DNA of 64,000 bases from JBBWZH01 sp035544115 (GTDB lineage: Bacteria > Actinomycetota > Actinomycetes > Mycobacteriales > CADCTP01), in contig OY970235.1 in assembly GCA_963714145.1 (NCBI GenBank), forward strand, positions 9,734,001 to 9,798,000. The letters are read 5' to 3'. A program made the translations under genes and the position numbers. Shown piece by piece: positions 33,096-42,238 of the stretch (its first letter is position 1; every line of letters starts with the position of its first letter). The notes under the pieces were generated by a model. That model was not told the DNA's origin. It made no database searches and worked only from the letters and a program-made list of their open reading frames with translations.

Positions 33096-33416
33096 ATGAC
33101 TGATGAGTGGACGAGCGACGTCCTGACTGTCGTCGCGGTTGACGAGTCGGACGGAGCCAAGGCTCTTGGACGAGGGCGCGAAAGGCTCGCACGAGCAGTA
33201 AAACTTGACAGTGCCCGACTCCGTGTTGAAATCGAGCACCTTCGCGAGCAAGTGGCCGCTCTATTCTCGACGTCCGATTCTTCTAGTTCAAGTCTACAAC
33301 TGGAGTTCGTCCAAGTGCAGATAGAGATTACAACCAAGGGCGAGCTGCGTCTCATCGGAGCGGTGTCGGCTGAGGTAAAAGGTGGCATCACGTTGCAGTT
33401 CTCGCGACGCGACTGA
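33096..33416 (+). CDS. Small trypco-like protein partnered with the caspase-Hsp70 gene
   Basis: ATG 33096 starts a 106-residue protein: a short strand-rich N-terminus (DVLTVVAVDESDGAKA), a long amphipathic helix (about 25-58) and a strand pair ending KGELRLIGAVSAEVKGGITL. The layout resembles the trypsin-co-occurring (trypco) domains that sit beside caspase and trypsin genes in bacterial conflict loci, where they are thought to be effector-associated adaptors. The match is by pattern only. It ends 11 bases before the caspase-Hsp70 start and shares its lower GC content, so the two form an operon. Confidence 0.6.
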   Translation: MTDEWTSDVLTVVAVDESDGAKALGRGRERLARAVKLDSARLRVEIEHLREQVAALFSTSDSSSSSLQLEFVQVQIEITTKGELRLIGAVSAEVKGGITLQFSRRD

Positions 33417-33427
33417 GGCGTGCCGAC

Positions 33428-36388
33428 GTGCGCAAAGCAATTGTCATAGGATGCTCGCATTACGCTGATCCGGCAATCACCGACCTGCAATATGCACACA
33501 CTGATGCAACGCGGTTCGCGACGACGCTCAAGACTTACTGCGATTTTCGTGACGGGGACATATGTATACTCGCCGACGATGTTGATGACAGCAGACCTCC
33601 GACACGAGACAACGTGCTCGCAGCGCTGCTGGCCCTTCTCGACGAGGAGGCTGAGCTGGAACTCCTAGTCGTTTACTTCTCCGGGCACGGGTTTCGATCC
33701 GAATTGGACGATGACGACTACCTCGCCAATCTCATGACCAACATGCATGCTGCCGAAACAACCTCGGTGAAGTACCGCGATATGGTGCGGATATGCCGTG
33801 AGAGCCGAGCTCACGTGATCTTGTTCGTGATAGACGCCTGCCGTGTCCAGGTGTCATCAGCGAAGTCGGCGGGACCTATTGTGGGGTCGTTCGATATCCA
33901 CTCGATTACGGAGACCGGTCTCGCATGCATATCGTCCTGCGAAAGCGGGGCGTTCTCCTATGAAGATGAAGCGATCCGCGGCGGCCTATTCACCGTTGCG
34001 CTCTGCGAGGCACTCAGTCCGGAGGGCAAAGCGACCACGATCGCGGAACTGGACGACTATCTGAGAATGCGGACACCTGAGATGAGTCGGGCTCTAGGCC
34101 GGCCGACTCAGCGGCCCCAGACCGCGGTCGATCCTCTCGCGCTCCAGCAATTTGAACTAGTCGCCCAATCAATACGCGATGAGTGGCGGCGTACAGCTAT
34201 TCTCGGTCAGGAGAACCGCGTACTGTCAATTCGCCCCGTCGGTCGAGACGCGCGCGAGGATGTCATCGCCGCCATTGATTTCGGTACGACGTACTCGGCA
34301 TCTGCCGTTCCTCTTCCGGACGGCGACGTCGAAATCGTCTCAACGATCGATGAGACGGCGCTCGTGCCAAGCGTCGTAGCATTTGGCTCCGACGGCAGCT
34401 ATTGGGTTGGCATTGCAGCGGAGCATCTCGAGGGCCGGCCTGGTATCGAGGTCGTGCGAGGTGTCAAGAGACTCCTCGGCTCTGGGATGCACGTACAAGT
34501 GCATGGACGAATGTTGAGCCCGGAGAGCATTGCTTCCTTGATTATCCGTAGTCTACGGAGGAATGTTGAGGAAGCCATCGGTCGGCAAGTCAGTCGCTGT
34601 ATGGCAGCATACCCCGCGGACTTCGGAATACGGCAAGTCAACTCCCTTCTCCACGCTTACTCCCTGGCCGGACTTGACGTGATTCGAATGGTCGGCGAAC
34701 CGAACATTGCAGCCGTCTTGATGGCCGGCAACCCAACCGAAGCGGAAAGCTACCTGGTGGTCGACCTCGGAGGCGGAACGTTTGACGTCGCGGTAGTGGA
34801 GAGTGAGGACTCGCTCTATCAGATTAAGTCCGTCGCCGGCAACAATAAGTTGGGCGGACTCGACTACGACAAGGTGATCGCGGATGAACTGTGGGAACGG
34901 CTTCGCGCGAAGGTTCCGGACTTGAAACGAACGACCGGCCTGGAGTTGCAGTTACGACAGGAGTCCATGTTAGCAAAGCATCGACTCGGCAGGCTGGACA
35001 TGGTCGATGTTTCGCTTTCACAAGAACGATTCGGCACCCGGAACGACTTCGATGTCACACTCACGCGGACCGATATCCGCAAGCTGACGAAGGATCTTGA
35101 CAACGAAATCGTCCGCGTGACACGCAATGCTCTTGAGGACTCACCGCTACCCAATCTGCGGAGAGTCCTGCTCACCGGCCAAGGGACTCGAATCTTCACC
35201 GTGGAAGAATCTCTACGCGAAGTCGTTGGTGACACGGAGCTGATCGATACTTATCAAGATCGCGCCGTCGTCCTCGGATTGGCCCGGTATTCTCAGGTGC
35301 TGACGGGCGACCGACGTGACATGCTGTTGCTCGATCTGAGCCACCGCGGGATCGGTCTGCGGCTCGACGTTATCGAAGCGCGCGTCAACAGACTTAGTCT
35401 ATTTGGTCGAGGCTATGAGTATGTCGCACGGATGTCCACGAGCGAACAAGCGCAGACTCTCACGATCGTCGATCGCCTGACTACAATTCCAGCCAAGAGA
35501 TCGATTGACGTCGAATTCATCGCGGATGCACTTTCAGTGCCAGCAGTCCTCTTACTGGAGGTAGTCGAACGATCCAAGGTAGGTTCCCAGGACGTCGATG
35601 TAGGGAAGATCGCGTTCCCGACGCTTGGACAAAGTCCACTGACGCTCGAAGTGGCCCTCGACGTCGACGCAAACAGCGCTATGGTACTCGAACTTCGCGA
35701 CTTTACCACCCGTCGAATAATGTTGGTACAGCTCAATCAGTCCTATCGTCGAAATCCAGTCGTCAGTGCAGCTCAGCAACTCAGGCTCATCCTCGATGGA
35801 TGGGGCGTCTATCCATTCCGGAATATCCACAGCGGGATGGACGACAGCGACGACCTGCAGAGATTGGTGTCACTGGACGTCGATCGGTGGAGCGACGTCA
35901 TCATGGCCACTGCGCAGCAGGCAGCAGGGCGGGCGCGTACCGAGGAAGTACGCTGGATCACGCTGGCCGACGACGAACTCCTACTGGCAAAACTGTATCG
36001 GCGGCGTCAGTTGGCTGAGCGGGCTGCGGAGATCACTGCGGACGCGACCAAACATTTCATAATGGGTCGAAACTGGGCGGGAGCCGCGATCGCCGCCTAC
36101 ATGCTTGGCCGCTCTTTCGTCGACAAGTCGGACGACAAGCTCATCCAGCTTGAGCAGTCGTTCAAAGACAATTCAATCGTGGCGGCGCAGCCTGAATGGC
36201 GGACGGAGGATCTCGCGGCTCTCCGCGCGTGGTTCGCCCCGGTCATGGCGGAGCTGGCGGCGGCCGCCGATGCGCCTGGTTCCGCTGGCACCGGGAACTG
36301 GTACGACGACGAGGCAAGGTCTCGTAATCGGACGGGTGCTCGGTACATGCTCCGCTGGCTTGCCGTCCCAACATCCGAGCGGACATAG
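33428..36388 (+). CDS. Caspase-like peptidase fused to an Hsp70 chaperone
   Basis: GTG 33428 follows GAGG by eight bases. Residues about 1-230 are a peptidase C14 (caspase/metacaspase) domain: N-terminal strand KAIVIGCSHY, catalytic His87 in VVYFSGHGF and Cys138 in LFVIDACRV. Residues about 278-620 are an Hsp70 ATPase domain: phosphate-1 AAIDFGTTYSASAV, phosphate-2 LVVDLGGGTFDVAVVE and adenosine motif LLTGQGTRIF. Residues about 630-760 resemble the Hsp70 substrate-binding beta domain (TTIPAKRSIDVEF, EVALDVDANSAMVLEL). A helical C-terminal region reaches residue 986. All catalytic residues are present. The design suggests a protease switched by chaperone-type recognition of misfolded or foreign proteins. 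Lower GC and TTA codons indicate acquisition. Confidence 0.88.
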   Translation: MRKAIVIGCSHYADPAITDLQYAHTDATRFATTLKTYCDFRDGDICILADDVDDSRPPTRDNVLAALLALLDEEAELELLVVYFSGHGFRSELDDDDYLANLMTNMHAAETTSVKYRDMVRICRESRAHVILFVIDACRVQVSSAKSAGPIVGSFDIHSITETGLACISSCESGAFSYEDEAIRGGLFTVALCEALSPEGKATTIAELDDYLRMRTPEMSRALGRPTQRPQTAVDPLALQQFELVAQSIRDEWRRTAILGQENRVLSIRPVGRDAREDVIAAIDFGTTYSASAVPLPDGDVEIVSTIDETALVPSVVAFGSDGSYWVGIAAEHLEGRPGIEVVRGVKRLLGSGMHVQVHGRMLSPESIASLIIRSLRRNVEEAIGRQVSRCMAAYPADFGIRQVNSLLHAYSLAGLDVIRMVGEPNIAAVLMAGNPTEAESYLVVDLGGGTFDVAVVESEDSLYQIKSVAGNNKLGGLDYDKVIADELWERLRAKVPDLKRTTGLELQLRQESMLAKHRLGRLDMVDVSLSQERFGTRNDFDVTLTRTDIRKLTKDLDNEIVRVTRNALEDSPLPNLRRVLLTGQGTRIFTVEESLREVVGDTELIDTYQDRAVVLGLARYSQVLTGDRRDMLLLDLSHRGIGLRLDVIEARVNRLSLFGRGYEYVARMSTSEQAQTLTIVDRLTTIPAKRSIDVEFIADALSVPAVLLLEVVERSKVGSQDVDVGKIAFPTLGQSPLTLEVALDVDANSAMVLELRDFTTRRIMLVQLNQSYRRNPVVSAAQQLRLILDGWGVYPFRNIHSGMDDSDDLQRLVSLDVDRWSDVIMATAQQAAGRARTEEVRWITLADDELLLAKLYRRRQLAERAAEITADATKHFIMGRNWAGAAIAAYMLGRSFVDKSDDKLIQLEQSFKDNSIVAAQPEWRTEDLAALRAWFAPVMAELAAAADAPGSAGTGNWYDDEARSRNRTGARYMLRWLAVPTSERT

Positions 36389-36515
36389 GCCGGCGAATCA
36401 CGCTAACCAGCGGCCTTTCTACCCGTAGGCTTTCCTGTGGCCGAGATCAACAATCCTCAACTCGGCACGGCGCACGACGGCCGCGGGCTACCGGCAGCTG
36501 CTGGGGTATGTGCGG

Positions 36516-38192
36516 CCCGACTTGGGCCAAGGTTCGGTGATTCGGGGGCTGGCGCGTCTGTGACCTGCGGGTTCGCCCTGGCGGGCACGCACTAAGTGGG
36601 TGGTTCTAGGCTGCCGGGTTGTGGCGTATGTCCGGACGGTGCGGACGGCGTCGGGGGCGCGGGCGGTGCAGATCGTGCATTCGCAGCGTCGGGGGTCGCG
36701 CGACATCGAGCACATCGGCTCGGCGCACACCGACGCGGACCTGGAGCTACTCAAGGCGGTTGCCGCCCAGCGGCTGGCCGCCGGGCAGGGCGAGCTGGAC
36801 CTGCGGATGCCGGGCGGCCCGGCCAACGGTGGGGCGGCGCTGCCGATCACGTCCTCGCGGATGGGGCACCTGCTTGACGCGCTGGCCTGCGGCTACGACG
36901 CGCTCGGGTTCGCCGCGGCGACCGGGCGCGATGAGGTGTTCCGGGCGCTGGTGCTGGCGCGGATCATCGAGCCGACTTCCAAGCTGGACTCCCTGCGGGT
37001 GCTGGAAGAAGCCGGCATGGACCCGCCGTCCTACCGGACGGTCAAACGCCGGCTACGCCTCTACGCCGGCGCCGACGGCGACACCGCCGAGGCCAGCGAG
37101 GCGGCGCCTGTCGATGCTGCTGGTGGCCGGTGGCGGGCACGGCTGGCCCGTGCCTGCGCCGATCACGTCCGGCTCGGCCCGGCGACGCTGCTGCTCTACG
37201 ACGTGACCACGCTCTACTTCGAGACCGACACCGGCGACGGGTTCCGCGAGCCGGGGTTCAGCAAGGAACGGCGGCTGGAGCCACAGGTCACCGTCGGCCT
37301 GCTCACCGACGCCGCCGGGTTCCCGCTGATGGTGCACGCGTTCGAAGGCAACAAGGCCGAGACCACCACCATGCTCCCGGTCCTGACCGCGTTTCTGGCC
37401 GAACACGACCTGGCGCAGGTGACCGTCGTCGCGGATGCCGGCATGGTGTCGGAGGCGAACAAGCGTGGCATCGAGGCGGCCGGGCTGTCGTTCATCCTCG
37501 GCGCTCGCCTGCCCGACATCCCCTATGTCGTCGGCCAGTGGCGCAAGGCCCATCCCGGCGAGCAGATCGGTGACGGGCAGGTGTTCGTCCAGCCCTGGCC
37601 CGCCGGCCCGGCCGACAAGCGGCGCGACCACACCTTCATCTACTCCTACCGCGCCGACCGGGCCCGCCGCACCCTGCGCGGGATCGACCAGCAGGTCACC
37701 AAAGCTGAAAACGCCGTCGCCGGCAAGACCCCGGTCAAGCGGAACCGCTACGTACGCCTGACCGGCGCCACCAAGACCGTCGACCGGGCACTGGAGACCA
37801 AGAACCGCGCCCTGGCCGGGATCAAGGGCTACGTCACCAACCTGCCCAACCCCGACCCCCAGCAGGTCATCGCCGCCTACAGCCGCCTGCTCAACGTCGA
37901 GCACAGCTTCCGGATGAGCAAGACCGACCTCGCCGCCCGACCCATCTACCACCACACCCGCGAGTCCATCGAGGCCCACCTGACCATCGTGTTCGCCGCC
38001 CTCGCCCTCAGCCGCTGGATCGAGAACACCACCGGCTGGTCGACCCGCAAGTTCGTCACCACCACCCGCCGCTACCGCACCATCACCATCCAAGCTGGCG
38101 ACCACACCATCACAGCCGCCGACCCCCTCCCCACCGAGCTTCAAGCCGCACTCGACGCCATCCACGGCACGCACTAAATGGCCCAAGTCGGG
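36516..38192 (+). mobile_element. IS1634-family insertion sequence
   Basis: Perfect 14-bp terminal inverted repeats lie at 36516-36529 (CCCGACTTGGGCCA) and 38179-38192. They enclose one transposase gene. A 16-bp near-perfect direct repeat (GGCACGCACTAA-rich) sits just before the transposase start (36584-36599) and over its stop (38166-38181). No target duplication is visible at the outer edges, and the CBM2 gene on the right has no left half, so this copy probably took part in a deletion. Confidence 0.85.
36621..38177 (+). CDS. IS1634-family (IS4-like DDE) transposase
   Basis: GTG 36621 (VAYVRTVRTASGARAVQIV) fits the usual family start; the frame is open back to GTG 36600. The protein has about 518 residues. 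The DDE triad is recognisable: first Asp in YDVTTLYFETD, second in VVADAGMVSEANK, and Glu in LLNVEHSFRMSKTDL. The C-terminal HTRESIEAHLTIVFAALAL is typical. The frame is intact, so the element may be active. It is expressed outward toward the CBM2 fragment. Confidence 0.88.
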   Translation: MAYVRTVRTASGARAVQIVHSQRRGSRDIEHIGSAHTDADLELLKAVAAQRLAAGQGELDLRMPGGPANGGAALPITSSRMGHLLDALACGYDALGFAAATGRDEVFRALVLARIIEPTSKLDSLRVLEEAGMDPPSYRTVKRRLRLYAGADGDTAEASEAAPVDAAGGRWRARLARACADHVRLGPATLLLYDVTTLYFETDTGDGFREPGFSKERRLEPQVTVGLLTDAAGFPLMVHAFEGNKAETTTMLPVLTAFLAEHDLAQVTVVADAGMVSEANKRGIEAAGLSFILGARLPDIPYVVGQWRKAHPGEQIGDGQVFVQPWPAGPADKRRDHTFIYSYRADRARRTLRGIDQQVTKAENAVAGKTPVKRNRYVRLTGATKTVDRALETKNRALAGIKGYVTNLPNPDPQQVIAAYSRLLNVEHSFRMSKTDLAARPIYHHTRESIEAHLTIVFAALALSRWIENTTGWSTRKFVTTTRRYRTITIQAGDHTITAADPLPTELQAALDAIHGTH

Positions 38193-38464
38193 TCACCGCC
38201 GACGTGACCATCCGCAACGACGGCGCCACCGCCATCAACGGCTGGTCGCTGCGCTGGACCTTCACCGGCAACCAAACCATCACCAGCTTCTGGAACGCCG
38301 CGATCACCCCGACCGCCGGCACGGTCACCGCCACCAACGCCGACTTCAACCGCACGATCGCACCCGGCGGCACGGCCACCTTCGGCTTCCAGGCCAACTA
38401 CAGCGGCAGCAACGCCGTACCCACCCCGTTCACCCTCAACGGCGCCACCTGCACCACCGGCTAA
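38193..38464 (+). pseudogene. CBM2 cellulose-binding module, 3' fragment
   Basis: Immediately right of the IS end the sequence reads VTADVTIRNDGATAINGWSL, then WNAAITPTAGTVTATNADFN, APGGTATFGFQANYSGSN and FTLNGATC. This is the C-terminal three-quarters of a family 2 carbohydrate-binding module with its Trp residues. It ends at TAA 38462-38464. A secreted cellulase, xylanase or LPMO once stood here, and its catalytic part is missing. The only start in frame is GTG 38204, which cannot give a secreted protein. The IS lies at the break and nothing CBM2-like is found on its left. Confidence 0.85.
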
Positions 38465-39058
38465 CCACCCTGCCGACCAGGCGCCTGGCCCGGCCCACCC
38501 ATCGGGCCAGCGCGCCGGACTAGCCGCCACCGCAGCGGGGACCGTGCCGCACGGTCCTCGCTGCGGCATGCCTGTTCCAGCGTGCACGGCAGGCGCGGAG
38601 CGGACAGCGCGAGCCGCGGTTGAGCACGCCCCATACCGGGTGACTCCCCCTGGGTGTGGTAGCAGGACGTGGTCACTGTCCGGGTACCGGACGGGTCACC
38701 CTCCGACAGCACGGGAATCCGTCCCGGGCGGACCCGCCGACCCCGGCTAAGGTCCCCGGAAGCCCTGGAGCAACCCCAGACGACTCGATACGAGGGCAAT
38801 ACGGACAGGCTCTCGGACGACGTGGGGTGCCCCACTGTGGGGCACTTCCGGTTGCACACCACCGATGGTGACGTGCCACGCCACGTGAGCGTCCTGGGTG
38901 TCATCCGGTGGTTACATATCCGGTGGCTTTAGCGGGGCCCGAACTGTGGCTGAGTGGTTATCGCGCAGTACCCATAAGAAATCGGTACCAAGTTGCCGCG
39001 ACCGACGCCAGCGAAAGCCGATCAGGGCATGAGTCGACGTCAGGAGTGGGAGATCCGC
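38465..39058. other. 594-bp intergenic region upstream of the peptide ABC operon
   Basis: It contains the CBM2 terminator and presumably the operon promoter. Short duplicated words are present (CCGGGTACCGGACGGG, CATCCGGTGG/ATCCGGTGG). No gene is supported. Confidence 0.5.
38530..38566 (+). terminator. Strong hairpin after the CBM2 fragment
   Basis: A 16-bp stem (CCGCAGCGGGGACCGT with ACGGTCCTCGCTGCGG, one G-U pair) closes a five-base loop, 66 bases after the stop. Confidence 0.75.
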
Positions 39059-41128
39059 ATGGAGGAAAGGTACACCCGACGCAGATTTCTCCGGGATGCT
39101 GGATTTGCCGGCGGTGGTGCGGTTCTCCTGCTAGCCTGCACGGCCGCGCCGAGCGAGAACGGCGGGGGCAACACCCAGGTACCCGGCCCCAAAGACCAGT
39201 TCAAGGGACTGCCGCCGGTGGAGGGCGGCCAGGTCATCCCAGACCCGAAGCAGATTCCCAAGGTCTTCCACGAGTCGCCCGAGTTCGCGAAGCTGACCGC
39301 CGAGGGCAAACTCCCGCCGGTCGCCACCCGGGTCGGCCAGGAGCCGTTGGTCATCAAGCCGGTGCATGAGATCGGGAAGTACGGCGGCACGTTGCGGCGC
39401 GGTTTCCTCGGCACCGGCGACCGGCAAAACGGAGCGCGGTTCTGCGCGGGTCCGGACAGCTTGCTGTACTGGGACTACAAGTGGGAGAACGTCGTCGGGA
39501 ACATCGCCCGGGGCTTCGAGCTCAGCGATGGCGACAAGGTGCTGACGCTGCACCTGCGGCGCGGCATGCGCTGGTCCGACGGCGCCCCGTTCACCGCCGA
39601 CGACATCATCTTCTGGCGGCAGGACGTCAGCCTGCACGAGGAGCTGGAGGCAGGTTCGGCCGCTCTGCTCGCCGGCGGCAAGGACGTCCGGGTCGAGAAG
39701 GTCGACACCTACACCGTCCGGTACGTCTCGGCGGTGCCGAATTCCATGCTGCCCCGGCTGATGGCCGGCCTCACCGACATCGCCGGGATCTCCGGGAACA
39801 GCTTCTTCGGCGGCGGCGGGTACGCGCCCAAGCACTACCTCAGCAAGTTCCACCCGAAGTACACCTCGAAGGCGCAGGCCGACAAGCTGGCCAAGGACGC
39901 CGGGTTCGACGGGTGGTCGTCGTACTTCCTCAACCAGGCAACCTGGAGCAAGAACCCCAACCTGCCGGTGCTCACCCCGTGGGTCGTCACCCGGCCGATC
40001 AACAACCCGCCGTGGGAGCTGGCCGCCAACCCGTACAGCATCTGGGTGGACACCGCCGGGAACCAGCTTCCGTACATCCACACCATCACGATGGCCAACG
40101 CCGACAACCTGGAGGTCATCAACCTCCGGACCGTCGCCGGGGAGTTCGACTTCCAGGACCGCCATCTCGGCGCCACCAGCCTGCCGGTGCTGTTGGAGAA
40201 CCAGAAGCGCAGCAACTACACGCTGCACCGCGCACCCGGCCGGGACCTGGACTTCGGCGTCCGGCTGAACCTCGCCTACGACAAGGACAAGTACCTCGGC
40301 GACCTGATCCGCACCACCGACTTCCGGCGGGCGCTGTCGCTGGGAATCGACCGCAACCAGGTCAACCAGGCGTTCTTCCTCGGCACCTCGACCCCGACCG
40401 CGACGGTGCCGCCGGATGACAGCGTCTACTCCCCGGGCCCGGAGTGGCGGCAGAAGTGGGCGACGCACGATCCGGCGCAGGCAAACGCCCTGCTGGACAA
40501 ACTCGGCCTGACCAAGAAGGACAGCTCGGGTTTCCGGCTGCGGGCCGACGGCAAGGGCAAGATCCGCCTCGACTACCAGGCCCTGAAGGCGTTCTCCGAC
40601 TTCCCGGGCATCGGCGAGATGATCAAGAAGCAGTGGGAGCAGATCGGGATCGACCTGAACGTCCAGCAGATCGCCAGCGACCTGCTGGTGCAGCGGACGC
40701 TCTCCGGCGAGCTGATGCTGTCGGGCCACCAGGTCGGCACCGACGACCCGTTCCTGCTGCCGGACACCTTCCTGCCGACAGTCACCGGCAACTACACCGG
40801 CATGATCGGCATTCCGTACGCGAAGTGGTTCGGGTCCGGTGGAAAGCAGGGCGTCGAGCCGCCCGACCAGCTGAAGCTCAAGGAAGGCATGGCGCTCTAC
40901 CGGCAGGGCCTGCAGGGCACCGACGCCGACCGGGCCCGGATCGGCAAGGAGCTCTACAAGCTGCATGCCGACCAGGTATGGACGATCGGCGTGGTCGGCT
41001 TCGGGCTCTCCTCCTACGGCATCTACGTCGCCAACAACAAGCTGCGCAACGTGCCCGGGCGGATCTTGAACACCAACCATCAGAAGTCCCCGAGCAACGC
41101 ACTGCCCATGACCTTCTTCTACGCATGA
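39059..41128 (+). CDS. Peptide/oligosaccharide ABC transporter substrate-binding lipoprotein (OppA-like)
   Basis: ATG 39059 has GGGAG six bases upstream. The N-terminus is a Tat-type lipoprotein signal: RRRFLRDAG and lipobox LLAC with Cys27 as the lipidated residue. The 689-residue mature protein is of SBP_bac_5 type (GYIRRGMRWSDGAPFTADD-like region at about 165-185, FRRALSLGIDRNQVNQAFF at about 420-440). It is longer than ordinary OppA proteins (about 540), like the large family-5 proteins that bind oligosaccharides or cellobiose as well as peptides. It leads a four-gene operon with both permeases and a fused ATPase. Ligand unknown; the neighbouring CBM2 stump hints at plant sugars but is weak evidence. 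Confidence 0.88.
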   Translation: MEERYTRRRFLRDAGFAGGGAVLLLACTAAPSENGGGNTQVPGPKDQFKGLPPVEGGQVIPDPKQIPKVFHESPEFAKLTAEGKLPPVATRVGQEPLVIKPVHEIGKYGGTLRRGFLGTGDRQNGARFCAGPDSLLYWDYKWENVVGNIARGFELSDGDKVLTLHLRRGMRWSDGAPFTADDIIFWRQDVSLHEELEAGSAALLAGGKDVRVEKVDTYTVRYVSAVPNSMLPRLMAGLTDIAGISGNSFFGGGGYAPKHYLSKFHPKYTSKAQADKLAKDAGFDGWSSYFLNQATWSKNPNLPVLTPWVVTRPINNPPWELAANPYSIWVDTAGNQLPYIHTITMANADNLEVINLRTVAGEFDFQDRHLGATSLPVLLENQKRSNYTLHRAPGRDLDFGVRLNLAYDKDKYLGDLIRTTDFRRALSLGIDRNQVNQAFFLGTSTPTATVPPDDSVYSPGPEWRQKWATHDPAQANALLDKLGLTKKDSSGFRLRADGKGKIRLDYQALKAFSDFPGIGEMIKKQWEQIGIDLNVQQIASDLLVQRTLSGELMLSGHQVGTDDPFLLPDTFLPTVTGNYTGMIGIPYAKWFGSGGKQGVEPPDQLKLKEGMALYRQGLQGTDADRARIGKELYKLHADQVWTIGVVGFGLSSYGIYVANNKLRNVPGRILNTNHQKSPSNALPMTFFYA

Positions 41129-41251
41129 GACCACGGCGCCGGATCGGGCGATCGGGGGTGGTGGTGCCGCGCGGATTCCGGGCCCGCGCGGCACGCCACA
41201 CCGGGCCGGCGAGCCAGCCAATAGGCGCCCGCAAACGAAGGCGGTGACGAG

Positions 41252-42238
41252 GTGCTGAGCTATATCGGCCGCCGGCTTGCCCTCGGCCTGTTCACCATCT
41301 GGGCCGTATCGGTACTGAGTTTCGTGATCATCCAATTGCCTCCCGGTGACTTCGCGACCAGCTACCTGGCCAAGCTGACCGAGTCCGGCAACGCGTCGGC
41401 GGCCCTGGAGGCCGACCGGATCCGCGCCCACTACGGCCTCGACCAGCCACTGTTCGTCCAGTATTTCCGCTGGCTGGGCCGGGTGCTGCACGGCGACTTC
41501 GGGATGTCGTTCGACTGGAACCGGCCGGTGAGCGAAGTCATCGGCGACCGACTGGCGCTGAGCATGGTGGTGGCGCTGGCCGCGATCCTCTTCACCTGGG
41601 CGGTCGCCCTGCCGATCGGCATCTACTCCGCGGTCCGGAAGTACACGATCGGCGACTACATACTCACGCTGCTCGGGTTCTTCGGCCTCGCGGTGCCGAG
41701 CTTCCTGCTTGCGCTGGTGCTGATGTACTTCGGCTTCGTCGTCTTCGGCGCCAGCGTCGGCGGACTCTACTCCGCGCCTTTCGAACACGCGCCGTGGAGC
41801 ATCGCAAAGATCATGGACCTGCTCAAACACCTGATAATCCCGGCCGTAGTCCTCGGCATCTCGGGCACCGCCCAACTGATCCGGATCATGCGGGCGAACC
41901 TGCTCGACGAGCTCGGCAAGCCGTATGTCGTCACCGGTCGGGCGAAGGGCCTGCCGGAGTGGCGATTGATCGGCAAGTATCCGGTCCGGGTGGCGCTGAA
42001 CCCCTTCGCGAGCTCAATCGGTTTCCTGTTCCCGCAGGTGGTGTCCGGGGCGATCATCGTCTCGGTCGTGCTCAGCCTGCCGACTGTCGGGCCGCTGCTG
42101 CTGTCCGCGCTGCAAGCCCAGGACATGTTCCTGGCCGGAGCGATCGTGCTGCTCCTCGGCGTGATGACCGTGATCGGAACGTTGGTCTCCGACCTCGTGC
42201 TGATGTGGCTCGATCCGAGGATTCGCCATGGTAGATGA
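41252..42238 (+). CDS. Peptide-type ABC permease, OppB/DppB subunit
   Basis: GTG 41252 starts a 328-residue protein with six membrane helices. It has the OppB N-terminal amphipathic segment LSYIGRRLALGLFTIWAVSV and the EAA-loop region (YVVTGRAKGLPEWRLIGKYPVRVALNP). The ending WLDPRIRHGR is typical for DppB homologues. It pairs with the OppC-type subunit to form the channel. It overlaps the next gene by 11 bases. Confidence 0.9.
   Translation: MLSYIGRRLALGLFTIWAVSVLSFVIIQLPPGDFATSYLAKLTESGNASAALEADRIRAHYGLDQPLFVQYFRWLGRVLHGDFGMSFDWNRPVSEVIGDRLALSMVVALAAILFTWAVALPIGIYSAVRKYTIGDYILTLLGFFGLAVPSFLLALVLMYFGFVVFGASVGGLYSAPFEHAPWSIAKIMDLLKHLIIPAVVLGISGTAQLIRIMRANLLDELGKPYVVTGRAKGLPEWRLIGKYPVRVALNPFASSIGFLFPQVVSGAIIVSVVLSLPTVGPLLLSALQAQDMFLAGAIVLLLGVMTVIGTLVSDLVLMWLDPRIRHGR

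Noticed and set aside
33428..36388. Ordinary DnaK housekeeping chaperone
   Set aside because: The Hsp70 part is preceded in the same frame by a caspase domain with intact His and Cys. No DnaJ, GrpE or HspR genes adjoin it.
15921..38192. Complete integrative conjugative element of the AICE or T4SS type
   Set aside because: No TraB/FtsK-like translocase, replication initiator or VirB4 homologue is present; only mobilisation functions can be supported.
36508..38200. Target-site duplication around the IS1634 copy
   Set aside because: The bases outside the two 14-bp repeats (TATGTGCGG on the left, TCACCGCCG on the right) do not match.
39131..41875. 914-codon open frame on the reverse strand
   Set aside because: Antisense to the OppA/OppB genes, which have signal peptide, ribosome sites and family motifs; no motifs of its own.
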